Notes: generated by a model from the letters alone, not told the origin. Counted from the first letter of the stretch, positions 14,001 to 20,037 are shown. The stretch is 36,625 nucleotides of DNA from Streptomyces mesophilus (GCF_011044995.1 NZ_JAAKZW010000054.1:1-36625), one strand, 5' to 3'. A program made the numbers and translations.

Positions 14001-14580
14001 CCGTATCCAGCGCCCGGTCGTCACGGTTCTCGTCGAACCCCTGCGTCGCCGACAGGAACTGCTTCTGAGCGGTCTCCGTCTTGTCGTAGAGGCCCTCGAT
14101 CTCGGGCGAGGTCCTCGGCGACCCGGTGGACAGCGGACCGGCCGACTCGTCGCGCTCCTCCTGGAGCGCGTTCGCGAGCTCGGTCGCCTCCTTCGTCATC
14201 TCGGTCAGCAGCTTCATGCTGTCGAGCTGCTCGATCTCGTCCATGGACGTGTTGATACGCAGCGCGCCGAGCGACGTGGCCGCGACCACGGGCAGCGCGA
14301 GCAGCGACACCAGACGCGTGGAGATACGCCAGTTGCGCAGGGCTACGCGCGGGCCGGGGCCCTTGCGCGCGGCGGCCAGGGCAGGTGTGGTCGCACCGCC
14401 TGCCGCGGCACCTCCCGCGGAGCGCTCGGCGTCACCGGCCGGTGAGGAGCCCGAGGCGTGCGGGGGTGCGGAGTTGCCTGTGGTGGGGCCGGTCCCGGCG
14501 CGCAGCTCCGGCTCGGCCACCCCTCCGGTCTGGCGGCCCTGGGCAGAGCCCGAGCCATCCCTCTTGAAACGTCCCTGCAC
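11005..14580 (-). CDS. cvnA1: conservon sensor-kinase-like protein CvnA (second copy)
   Basis: Kinase-like membrane protein of 1191 aa. An 85-residue Ala/Gly/Pro-rich cytoplasmic start precedes TM1 (about 89-107), an extracytoplasmic helical sensor segment, TM2 (about 395-420), HAMP, a DHp-like helix with LDHLATRMRRNGENLL, and an HATPase domain (N-box near 615, DTGIGL near 650, MGLFVVGRLS near 685). The last 460 residues are disordered and Pro/Gln-rich, with six T-x-x-F repeats (about 880-995), and end in the motif with SGLPRRVPRANLV shared with the other CvnA. The sensor segment is clearly diverged from the other copy, whereas the HAMP-to-ATPase part is close. GTG start with AGAGG upstream. 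Confidence 0.93.
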   Translation of the reverse strand: MQGRFKRDGSGSAQGRQTGGVAEPELRAGTGPTTGNSAPPHASGSSPAGDAERSAGGAAAGGATTPALAAARKGPGPRVALRNWRISTRLVSLLALPVVAATSLGALRINTSMDEIEQLDSMKLLTEMTKEATELANALQEERDESAGPLSTGSPRTSPEIEGLYDKTETAQKQFLSATQGFDENRDDRALDTVRSSLTRIAGQLNDIKNIRNDAYQDETSSSQTVSAYNRLIEQLLDLSRDMALATSNPAIIERTRILSSFSAAKEYASIQRAIISAALPDSNKERGELSPTDREYGKAALEDEALALGNVKREYAATGEDSVELLAPIDNKPIVKETNQYAGRVLGQPTGLKSEEFRSYKDWSDDASTKIVAMGLIERQLLDDMEQTARELRQDSEQEAILNGALILLVLGISLVGAFVVARSMIRSLRRLQDTATKVAQDRLPELVKQLSESDPQDIDTSVESVGVHSRDEIGQVAAAFDDVHREAVRLAAEQALLRGNVNAMFTNLSRRSQGLIQRQLSLISELESREADPDQLSSLFKLDHLATRMRRNGENLLVLAGEEPGRRWTRPVPLVDVLRAAASEVEQYERIELSSVPATEVAGRVVNDLVHLLAELLENATSFSSPQTKVKVTGHALPDGRVLIEIHDTGIGLSPEDLAAINERLASPPTVDVSVSRRMGLFVVGRLSQRHGIRIQLRPSDSGGTTALVMLPVDVAQGGKKAPSSPGAGAGGGIAQAAAGAAAARQQTAGNQSAGRLAAPPQRSQVAGSGPRAALPGRDGGPSAPRPNAPQGNPQQGNNFGGPRGGAPAGRGGNAPQQPAAPQQQPQRARGEGRPQDGRQLPPMGGPRAELPGGNPQARTPSWGKDIPQEQPRGHEEPESTGLFGRPGAGRDDRQNTQGPGSTAQFDRPDFNGPRPAGIPNPPNPAPQQRPQGPDGTGQFQRPQGQDSTGQFQRPGSTGPFAQPGHPGQPSVPERPQAPHGGAGQRDTADFAVPRPPAPRPPAPRPVQPQQPVQPPAPPRQQADSDAWALPPAGPGDGRTPLYDTLETNWFRENQQGQQGQQQSQAPQQAQGQQGQAQAPVPPRPQQAPAQSAAWRNSPNDELGRQAERVRQPSAGGVTTSGLPRRVPRANLVAGTAEQQQHQGGPQVSRRPDDVRGRLQNLRRGIQQGRQAGSGDTGSFPSPSHQQER

Positions 14581-15064
14581 TAGCGTCGCAACCTCTGGAC
14601 CAGGCGTCCCTCCGCGCGAACGGCGGGACGGTGTCGGCGTTTTGGGGCGAGAAGGCCCCGGTGGTCGTCAGTGACCGGCGCGTCTCCCCCTTCTCCCGCC
14701 GCTGCTCGACGCTGCGTTGCGCCATGCGCGCCGGCTCATATCTGCGGCGGTCCCGGGAATTCCAGCACAGTGCAGGATCTCCAACAAGGGCCGGGTATCG
14801 GGCCGTGACCTGCGTGACGCCATGTGAGGATGGTGTCACCAGGTGTAGAGCGGGATCCATGGGATAGCGGACATTTCCTTAGGAACTGCTTACGGGGAGG
14901 GGGTGTCCCAGTCGCCATGATCAGAATCGGAATGATGGGTTCAGCTACGCAATGTCCGATCTTCACCGGACAGTTGACACTCCGTTATGCCCGATTCATC
15001 CGCTCCCTGGTGAGCAAACTCACACGCTGATCAAGGGGGGAACCCGGCGGCGGGGGGAATTCAC
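14581..15064. other. long regulatory spacer upstream of the second conservon
   Basis: 484 bp with no convincing gene. It contains the 10-mer ATTCCAGCAC (14759-14768) shared with the other conservon, and a 6-bp dyad TGTCCG-N8-CGGACA (14953-14972) next to a perfect TTGACA hexamer (14974-14979) on plus. A 37-codon ORF at 14917-15030 covers the dyad and is not trusted. Promoters for the minus-strand conservon and for the plus-strand small ORFs must both lie here. Confidence 0.5.
14953..14979 (+). promoter_or_regulatory. dyad beside a consensus -35 hexamer
   Basis: TGTCCG and CGGACA, 8 nt apart, form a perfect inverted repeat, followed 1 nt later by TTGACA. No good -10 box is seen 16-19 nt downstream, so promoter activity is uncertain; the arrangement resembles an operator overlapping or flanking a promoter for the small ORFs at 15065 and 15167. 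Confidence 0.3.
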
Positions 15065-15145
15065 ATGTTTAGCCTGACGCTTTACAGGGATGGCCTGTTC
15101 GTCAAGCGGCCGCACAGGCAGCCGCATCCAGTAGAGACCCAGTAG
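15065..15145 (+). CDS. possible 26-aa leader peptide
   Basis: Short ORF starting at an ATG with a GGGGGGA ribosome site 6 nt upstream. The peptide runs MFSLTLYRDGLF and then a basic His/Pro-rich end. It stops 21 nt before the next small gene; its stop codon lies in the second copy of a gtagagaccc direct repeat (15131-15140 and 15142-15151). It could be a translated leader controlling the next gene, or chance. No family is recognised. Confidence 0.3.
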   Translation: MFSLTLYRDGLFVKRPHRQPHPVETQ

Positions 15146-15166
15146 AGACCCGAGGTCAGTTCAGCC

Positions 15167-15391
15167 GTGAAGAACGTGAAGACGACGCCGATGTTCCGTA
15201 TAGCCAATCCGCGCCGCACGACCCTGGCGCACCTCACGGACGCGACGGACCTCGACGGTCTGCAGCCCGCCGAGCACACCACCGAGCTGCCCACCAACAC
15301 GGCCAACCCCCGCCGTACGGTCCTGCAGAACGCCCCGGCCACCCCGGAGCCGGTCGTGATCACCGTGGCGGACGCGGTCGCCGCCAAGTAG
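15167..15391 (+). CDS. small protein of unknown function with duplicated ANPRRT motif
   Basis: 74-aa hydrophilic protein, not recognised. The GTG at 15167 has GAGG about 11 nt upstream; a GTG at 15176 and an ATG at 15191 are alternatives. Two copies of A-N-P-R-R-T (residues about 13-18 and 46-51) bracket an acidic Thr/Leu-rich middle, and the end is hydrophobic (VVITVADAVAAK). There is no signal peptide, no Cys and no modification enzyme nearby, so I do not call it a peptide-natural-product precursor. A GC hairpin (15402-15419) follows, suggesting a separate short transcript. Third positions are GC-rich, which supports real coding. Confidence 0.65.
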   Translation: MKNVKTTPMFRIANPRRTTLAHLTDATDLDGLQPAEHTTELPTNTANPRRTVLQNAPATPEPVVITVADAVAAK

Positions 15392-15401
15392 AAGTAGCCT
15401 T

Positions 15402-15419
15402 GTGGGGCTGCCGCCCCAC
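15402..15419. terminator. GC hairpin after the 74-aa gene
   Basis: Perfect 7-bp stem GTGGGGC/GCCCCAC with loop TGCC, 11 nt after the stop at 15391 and followed by GCCCCGCC. It resembles the hairpin at 15478-15496, which is followed by ACCCCGCC, so the two look like copies of one Streptomyces intergenic stem-loop repeat. Confidence 0.5.
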
Positions 15420-15477
15420 GCCCCGCCTGGATCGTGGCGGCTCGGCGCATTGTCAGTGCTGTGTGCGCGGCGTACCC

Positions 15478-15496
15478 GTGGGGGCGGCGCCCCCAC
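15478..15496. repeat. second copy of the GC stem-loop repeat
   Basis: Perfect 8-bp stem GTGGGGGC/GCCCCCAC with loop GGC, followed by CCCCGCC as at 15402-15419. It lies 29 nt before the start of the hydrolase gene at 15526, so it could act in the mRNA leader rather than as a terminator. Confidence 0.5.
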
Positions 15497-15525
15497 ACCC
15501 CGCCAGCAGGAATCAAGAGGCTTCC

Positions 15526-16299
15526 GTGCGCATCGCCAGATTCTCCATCGACGGCAATGTCGCCTTCGGCGCGGTCGAGGAGGGCCCCGAGGGCCCCGTG
15601 CTCGACATCATCAAGGGCATCCCTTACGCGGACTTCGAGCTCAGCGGCGTCAAAGTACCGCTCGGCAAGGTCCGCCTGCTGCCGCCGGTGATCGGCAACA
15701 AGATCGTCGCGTTCGGCCGCAACTACGCGGACCACGCCAAGGAGCTCGGCAACGAGCCCGCCGACGTCCCGTGGGCGTTCTTCAAGCCGACCACGTCGAT
15801 GGTCGGCGACGGCGACCCCATCGAGTACCCGTCGTTCTCGAACGAGCTGCACCACGAGGCCGAGCTCGCCGTCGTCATCGGCCGCATGTGCCGCGAGGTC
15901 CCGCGCGAACGCGTCAAGGACGTCATCTTCGGCTACACCTGCGCCAACGACGTCACCGCCCGCGACGTACAGAAGCGCGAGAAGCAGTGGGCCAGGGCCA
16001 AGGGCTTCGACAGCTCGTGCCCCATCGGCCCCTGGGTCGAGACCGAACTCGACCCGAGCGACCTCGCGATCCAGTGCACGGTCAACGGCGAACAGCGTCA
16101 GCTCGGCTCGACGAGCCAGATGATCCACTCCATCGAGGATCTGATCGTCAACATCACCGAGGCGATGACCCTACTCCCGGGCGACGTCATCCTGACCGGC
16201 ACCCCCGCGGGCGTCGGTCCCCTCAACGTCGGCGACGAGGTCGCCGTCACCATCCAAGGCATCGGCACTCTCACCAACAAGGTGATCAAGCGTGGCTAA
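15526..16299 (+). CDS. fumarylacetoacetate hydrolase (FAH) family protein
   Basis: 257-aa FAH-domain enzyme; family members hydrolyse or isomerise C-C bonds in acylpyruvate-like or ring-cleavage products using a divalent metal. Visible motifs are GRNYADHAKELGNE, FFKPTTSMVGDGD, the metal-ligand region NELHHEAELAVVIGR, GYTCANDVTARDVQ, and the C-terminal PGDVILTGTPAGVGPLNVGDEV. GTG start with AAGAGG 5 nt upstream; the longer reading frame to 15400 passes through the hairpin repeats and is discounted. The stop overlaps the gltX start by 8 nt (gltX GTG at 16292), so the two are translated as a unit. The exact substrate cannot be assigned. Confidence 0.9.
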   Translation: MRIARFSIDGNVAFGAVEEGPEGPVLDIIKGIPYADFELSGVKVPLGKVRLLPPVIGNKIVAFGRNYADHAKELGNEPADVPWAFFKPTTSMVGDGDPIEYPSFSNELHHEAELAVVIGRMCREVPRERVKDVIFGYTCANDVTARDVQKREKQWARAKGFDSSCPIGPWVETELDPSDLAIQCTVNGEQRQLGSTSQMIHSIEDLIVNITEAMTLLPGDVILTGTPAGVGPLNVGDEVAVTIQGIGTLTNKVIKRG

Positions 16300-17785
16300 C
16301 TCCGCAAACGGCGCAGACGCGAACGTCCGCGTCCGTTTCTGTCCCTCGCCGACCGGCAACCCGCACGTGGGCCTGGTCCGCACCGCCCTGTTCAACTGGG
16401 CCTTCGCCCGGCACAACGGCGGCACCATGGTCTTCCGCATCGAGGACACCGACGCGGCCCGTGACTCCGAGGAGTCCTACGAGCAGCTCCTCGACTCGAT
16501 GCGCTGGCTCGGCCTGACCTGGGACGAGGGCCCGGAGGTGGGCGGCCCGCACGCCCCGTACCGCCAGTCGCAGCGCATGGACCTGTACAAGGAGGTCGCG
16601 GCCAAGCTCATCGAGGGCGGGTACGCGTACCCCTGCTACTGCACCACCGAGGAGCTGGACGCCCGCCGCGAGGCCGCCCGTGCCGCCGGCAAGCCCTCCG
16701 GCTACGACGGCCACTGCCGTGACCTGAGCGCCGAGCAGAAGCAGGCGTACGAGGCCGAGGGCCGGGTCCACATCGTCCGCTTCCGCATGCCCGACGAGGC
16801 GACCACCTTCACCGACCTGGTGCGCGGCGAGATCACCGTCCAGGCCGAGAACGTCACGGACTACGGCATCGTGCGCGCCAACGGCGCCCCGCTGTACACC
16901 CTGGTCAACCCGGTCGACGACGCGGCGATGGAGATCACCCACGTCCTGCGCGGCGAGGACCTGCTCTCCTCGACCCCCCGTCAGATCGCGCTCTATAAGG
17001 CGCTGATCGAGCTGGGCTTCGCCAAGACGATCCCGGCCTTCGGGCACCTCCCGTACGTGATGGGCGAGGGCAACAAGAAGCTCTCCAAGCGCGACCCGCA
17101 GGCCTCCCTGAACCTGTACCGCGAGCGCGGCTTCCTGCCCGAGGGCCTCCTCAACTACCTGTCCCTGCTCGGCTGGTCGTTCTCGGCCGACCAGGACGTC
17201 TTCTCGGTCCAGGACCTGATCGAGAAGTTCGACATCGCGGACGTCAACGCCAACCCGGCCCGCTTCGACCTGAAGAAGGCCGAGGCGATCAACGCCGACC
17301 ACATCCGCATGCTCGACGTGAAGGCCTTCACGGCCGCCTGCGAGCCCTGGCTGAAGGCCCCGCACGCCAACTGGGCGCCCGAGGACTTCGACCAGGCCAA
17401 GTGGGAGGCCATCGCCCCGCACGCGCAGACCCGTGTGCAGGTCCTCTCGGACATCACGGCCAACGTGGACTTCCTGTTCCGCCAGGAGCCGGTCGAGGAC
17501 GAGGGCTCCTGGACGAAGGCGATGAAGGGCGACCCGGTGGCCCTGCTCACCACGGCTCGCGCGGGGCTCGACACCGCCGACTGGTCGGACCAGGAGTCCC
17601 TCAAGAACGCGGTCCTGGCCGCCGGCGAGGAGCACGGCCTCAAGCTCGGCAAGGCCCAGGCCCCGGTCCGCGTCGCCGTCACCGGCCGCACGGTCGGTCT
17701 GCCGCTCTTCGAGTCCCTGGAGATCCTGGGCAAGGACAAGAGCCTGGCCCGCATCGACGCGGCCCTGGCGAAGCTGGCCGCGTAA
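16292..17785 (+). CDS. gltX: glutamyl-tRNA synthetase
   Basis: Class I aminoacyl-tRNA synthetase, 497 aa. The HIGH-box variant is P-S-P-T-G-N-P-H-V-G (about residues 18-27) and the KMSKS variant is KLSKRD (about 263). A zinc-ligand-like group C-Y-C ... Y-x-x-x-C lies at about 115-145, and the C-terminal helical anticodon-binding domain is present. Actinobacteria generally lack GlnRS, so this enzyme is expected to be non-discriminating, charging both tRNA-Glu and tRNA-Gln for later GatCAB amidation. Fittingly, a cluster of two tRNA-Gln and three tRNA-Glu genes lies 0.9 kb downstream. GTG start within the end of the FAH gene. Confidence 0.97.
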   Translation: MANSANGADANVRVRFCPSPTGNPHVGLVRTALFNWAFARHNGGTMVFRIEDTDAARDSEESYEQLLDSMRWLGLTWDEGPEVGGPHAPYRQSQRMDLYKEVAAKLIEGGYAYPCYCTTEELDARREAARAAGKPSGYDGHCRDLSAEQKQAYEAEGRVHIVRFRMPDEATTFTDLVRGEITVQAENVTDYGIVRANGAPLYTLVNPVDDAAMEITHVLRGEDLLSSTPRQIALYKALIELGFAKTIPAFGHLPYVMGEGNKKLSKRDPQASLNLYRERGFLPEGLLNYLSLLGWSFSADQDVFSVQDLIEKFDIADVNANPARFDLKKAEAINADHIRMLDVKAFTAACEPWLKAPHANWAPEDFDQAKWEAIAPHAQTRVQVLSDITANVDFLFRQEPVEDEGSWTKAMKGDPVALLTTARAGLDTADWSDQESLKNAVLAAGEEHGLKLGKAQAPVRVAVTGRTVGLPLFESLEILGKDKSLARIDAALAKLAA

Positions 17786-17830
17786 CGCCTTCTCGTACGC
17801 GAGGCTCGTACGCGCGTCCCGTAAGCGAGC

Positions 17831-17867
17831 GAAAGGCCCGGAACCATCACGGTTTCCGGGCCTTTTC
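17831..17867 (+). terminator. terminator of the FAH-gltX operon
   Basis: Arms GAAAGGCCCGGAACC and GGTTTCCGGGCCTTTTC form a stem of about 14 bp with loop ATCAC and a U-rich 3' side. Located 45 nt after the gltX stop and before the HAD gene. Confidence 0.8.
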
Positions 17868-17916
17868 GCGTACGTTCGGGCCTGAACCGACCGACGACGG
17901 AAGCCACGGGGAACGC

Positions 17917-18615
17917 ATGATCAAAGCCATCGTCTGGGACATCGACGACACGATCTTCGACTACGCCTCGGCCGACACCGTCGGCATGCGGGCCCACCTC
18001 ACCGCCGAAGGCCTCACCACCCGCACCCTCGACGACTGGAAGCGGATCACCCGCGAGCACTGGGCCCGCTTCGAGGCGGGCCTGGTCGGCTGGGAGGGGC
18101 AGCGCCGCGACCGCGTCCGCGATTTCACCGGGCGTACGCTCACCGACGCCGAGGCGGACGACTGGTTCGAGCGTTACCTCGGTCACTACGAGGCCGCCTG
18201 GGCGCTCTTCCCCGACACGGTCCCCGCGCTCGATGCCCTCGCCGACATCTACCGGCACGGCGTCCTGTCCAACTCCTCGCTGCTCAACCAGGACCGCAAA
18301 TTGCGCACCCTCGGCGTACGCGACCGCTTCGAGGCCGTCCTGTGCGCGGCCGAACTGGGGGTCGCCAAGCCGGAAGCGGCCGCGTTCCACGCCGCCTGCG
18401 ACGCGCTGGACCTCGCCCCGCACGAGGTCGCGTACGTAGGGGACCAGCCCGACACGGACGCGCGCGGAGCGGTCGAGGCGGGCCTCAAGGGCATCTGGCT
18501 GGACCGCTCCGGACAGGGCGGCCGGCCCGAACTGGTCCGGATCACCGGTCTCGACCAGCTCCCGGCCGTACTCGCGGGCCAAACCCGTTTTGGAGCGCCG
18601 GACACCTTCGGGTAA
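17917..18615 (+). CDS. HAD-family hydrolase
   Basis: 232-aa haloacid-dehalogenase-superfamily phosphatase. Motif I is D-I-D-D-T (Asp8/Asp10), motif II is LSNSS near the middle, motif III Lys is in GVAKPEA, and motif IV is GDQPDTDARGA. A helical cap between motifs I and II marks subfamily I. The ATG at 17917 follows CGGGGA. Substrate unknown; it may be a phosphoglycolate- or nucleotide-type phosphatase. The stop codon TAA (18613-18615) lies within the predicted -10 box of the tRNA operon promoter. Confidence 0.9.
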   Translation: MIKAIVWDIDDTIFDYASADTVGMRAHLTAEGLTTRTLDDWKRITREHWARFEAGLVGWEGQRRDRVRDFTGRTLTDAEADDWFERYLGHYEAAWALFPDTVPALDALADIYRHGVLSNSSLLNQDRKLRTLGVRDRFEAVLCAAELGVAKPEAAAFHAACDALDLAPHEVAYVGDQPDTDARGAVEAGLKGIWLDRSGQGGRPELVRITGLDQLPAVLAGQTRFGAPDTFG

Positions 18616-18618
18616 TGT
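18590..18618 (+). promoter_or_regulatory. promoter of the tRNA-Gln/Glu operon
   Basis: TTGGAG (18590-18595), 17-bp spacer, TAATGT (18613-18618). The spacing is optimal and the -10 matches TAnnnT. Transcription should begin near 18625, about 75 nt before the first tRNA. The promoter overlaps the last codons of the HAD gene. Confidence 0.65.
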
Positions 18619-18701
18619 TCTTCCTGCGCCGCTCGCAGGGGGAAAGCCCGGCGGGAGACGCACACCACAGAACAAGATCCCTGACGGGGATTGCGTTTTG
18701 T

Positions 18702-18773
18702 TGGCCTATGGTGTAATTGGCAGCACGACGGTTTCTGGTTCCGTTAGTCTTGGTTCGAGTCCAGGTAGGCCAG
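18702..18773 (+). tRNA. tRNA-Gln (anticodon CTG)
   Basis: 72-nt cloverleaf. The acceptor TGGCCTA pairs with TAGGCCA, the anticodon loop is TTCTGGT with CTG, the T-loop is TTCGAGT, and the discriminator is G; CCA is not encoded. The first pair is U1-A72, a known identity element for GatCAB amidation of Glu-tRNA-Gln. Confidence 0.96.
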
Positions 18774-18816
18774 CTCGCAGAGCTCATCTGCAACCCGCGG
18801 ATCATCGATCCGCAAG

Positions 18817-18889
18817 GCCCCCGTTGTGTAGCGGCCTAGCACGCCGCCCTCTCAAGGCGGTAGCGCCGGTTCGAATCCGGTCGGGGGTA
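18817..18889 (+). tRNA. tRNA-Glu (anticodon CTC), copy 1
   Basis: 73-nt cloverleaf. The acceptor GCCCCCG pairs with CGGGGGT (a G-U first pair), the anticodon stem is CCGCC/GGCGG with loop CTCTCAA, the T-loop is TTCGAAT, and the discriminator is A. CCA is not encoded. Identical to the copies at 18952 and 19157. Confidence 0.96.
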
Positions 18890-18951
18890 CAGATCCTTCC
18901 CGTGAGGACAGTGTGGGTAGCTCCCCCTGATCTCAATGCAGGATCGCTAGG

Positions 18952-19024
18952 GCCCCCGTTGTGTAGCGGCCTAGCACGCCGCCCTCTCAAGGCGGTAGCG
19001 CCGGTTCGAATCCGGTCGGGGGTA
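18952..19024 (+). tRNA. tRNA-Glu (anticodon CTC), copy 2
   Basis: Identical over all 73 nt to the copy at 18817-18889; the spacer from copy 1 is 62 nt. Confidence 0.96.
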
Positions 19025-19048
19025 CTGTGGTCTGGTCTAGACCACTAG

Positions 19049-19120
19049 TGGGCTATGGTGTAATTGGCAACACGAAGGTTTCTGGTTCCTTTGTTCTAGG
19101 TTCGAGTCCTGGTAGCCCAG
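19049..19120 (+). tRNA. tRNA-Gln (anticodon CTG), isodecoder
   Basis: 72-nt cloverleaf with the acceptor TGGGCTA/TAGCCCA. It differs from the first tRNA-Gln by paired changes in acceptor, anticodon and T stems that keep base pairing. The loop TTCTGGT and the U1-A72 pair are kept. Confidence 0.96.
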
Positions 19121-19156
19121 CGCAGTAACTGCCGCAAGAATCAAGGCAGTCAGCAA

Positions 19157-19229
19157 GCCCCCGTTGTGTAGCGGCCTAGCACGCCGCCCTCTCAAGGCGG
19201 TAGCGCCGGTTCGAATCCGGTCGGGGGTA
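19157..19229 (+). tRNA. tRNA-Glu (anticodon CTC), copy 3
   Basis: Identical to the two earlier tRNA-Glu copies. It is the last gene of the five-tRNA operon; the terminator begins 7 nt later. Confidence 0.96.
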
Positions 19230-19236
19230 CGCAAAC

Positions 19237-19266
19237 GAAAGGCCCTCCCTTCGGGGAGGGCCTTTC
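19237..19266 (+). terminator. terminator of the tRNA operon
   Basis: Perfect 13-bp stem GAAAGGCCCTCCC / GGGAGGGCCTTTC with the stable loop TTCG. Located right after the last tRNA and before the converging MerR gene, so it can serve both directions. Confidence 0.9.
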
Positions 19267-19310
19267 GCGTATCCGAATGTGCGCAATTCCCGCAGAAGCC
19301 GGCTATTCCG

Positions 19311-19952
19311 CTACGTATTCATGAACCGGCGCCCCGATTCATCGGTCTCCGCGAGCCGGCGCAGGCTGAGAAGTACCGGTTCGTAGAGGACCGTCAGGGC
19401 GACCGCCGCCTCCACCCGCTCCTCGTCGGGGAAGCGCGCGACCAAGTCCAGCTCGGTCACCGACAGTTGGGACACCGCGCGGGCGTACGGCAGCAACTCC
19501 TCGACCCCGCAGGGGTATCCGAGCCGGGTCAGCGCGGCGACCGCGGTCAGCAGGGTCCCGTACGACGGTGAACTGGGCCCTGAGCCACGGGAGTCGTCCC
19601 AGTCGAGGCGCTCGAAGAGCTTCGCCACCTCGTGGCGTGCGTGCTCGGTCGCCGGGTCGTCCTCGGCGGGCAGGGGTGCGTGGGGGAGCGCCTGGACCGC
19701 GACGCCGATCCGGCTGTGCTGGTCGAGGGAGTCGTCGCCGAGCGCGGAGAGCACCTCGCGGGTCGTGCTCACCGGGACGCGGCCCACCTGGATCAGCGCA
19801 CGGACAAGGCGCAGCCGGCGCAGATGCTCCTCGCCGTACTCGGCCTGGGTGGCGGTGATCCGGCGTCCTGGCTGCAGCAGGCCCTCGCGCAGGTAGTACT
19901 TGATCGTGGCCGTGGAGACGCCGCTGCGCTCGCTCAGTTCCGCAAGTTTCAT
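19311..19952 (-). CDS. MerR-family transcriptional regulator
   Basis: 213-aa regulator with an N-terminal winged HTH (MKLAELSERSGVSTATIKYY, then EGLLQPGR) and a coiled-coil dimerisation helix. The C-terminal about 130 residues are helical with no Cys cluster, arguing against metal sensing and for a small-molecule or multidrug-type effector. The ATG at 19952 is preceded by AAGGGCG. It is divergent from the DUF4188 gene; the 85-nt gap holds the three-half-site dyad (19985-20014), so it probably controls itself and that gene. Confidence 0.9.
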   Translation of the reverse strand: MKLAELSERSGVSTATIKYYLREGLLQPGRRITATQAEYGEEHLRRLRLVRALIQVGRVPVSTTREVLSALGDDSLDQHSRIGVAVQALPHAPLPAEDDPATEHARHEVAKLFERLDWDDSRGSGPSSPSYGTLLTAVAALTRLGYPCGVEELLPYARAVSQLSVTELDLVARFPDEERVEAAVALTVLYEPVLLSLRRLAETDESGRRFMNT

Positions 19953-19984
19953 ATCGCCCTTGCGCCCTTCGTTGGGGAGTGGCA

Positions 19985-20014
19985 CTATCCAAGCATGGAT
20001 AGCGACGCTATCCA
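19985..20014. promoter_or_regulatory. three-half-site operator of the MerR regulator
   Basis: CTATCCA (19985-19991), 4 nt, TGGATAG (19996-20002), 5 nt, CTATCCA (20008-20014). The first two half-sites form a perfect 18-bp dyad of the length bound by MerR dimers. A possible TTGGGG -35 (19972-19977) lies about 19 bp before GGATAG, the long spacing typical of MerR-controlled promoters, but the -10 is weak. Confidence 0.6.
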
Positions 20015-20037
20015 ACACTCATCGAGGAGGGGACCTC

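Noticed and set aside
11677..14445. 922-codon plus-strand ORF antisense to the second cvnA
   Set aside because: Same reason: codon-bias shadow with repetitive low-complexity translation.
14917..15030. 37-codon ORF in the conservon upstream region
   Set aside because: The G-rich ribosome-like sequence is too far from the ATG, the codon pattern is not GC3-biased, and the ORF spans the dyad/TTGACA element, so it looks regulatory rather than coding.
15167..15391. 74-aa protein as a RiPP precursor
   Set aside because: No Cys/Ser-rich core, no maturation enzyme, transporter or protease gene nearby; neighbours are FAH, gltX and a conservon.
18817..19229. Regularly spaced identical repeats, considered as a CRISPR-like array
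   Set aside because: The repeats are three identical tRNA-Glu genes interleaved with tRNA-Gln; spacers are irregular.
18590..19571. Several ORFs running through the tRNA cluster, containing the repeated peptide CSGLARRPLKAVAPVRIRSG
   Set aside because: The repeated peptide is simply translated tRNA-Glu sequence.
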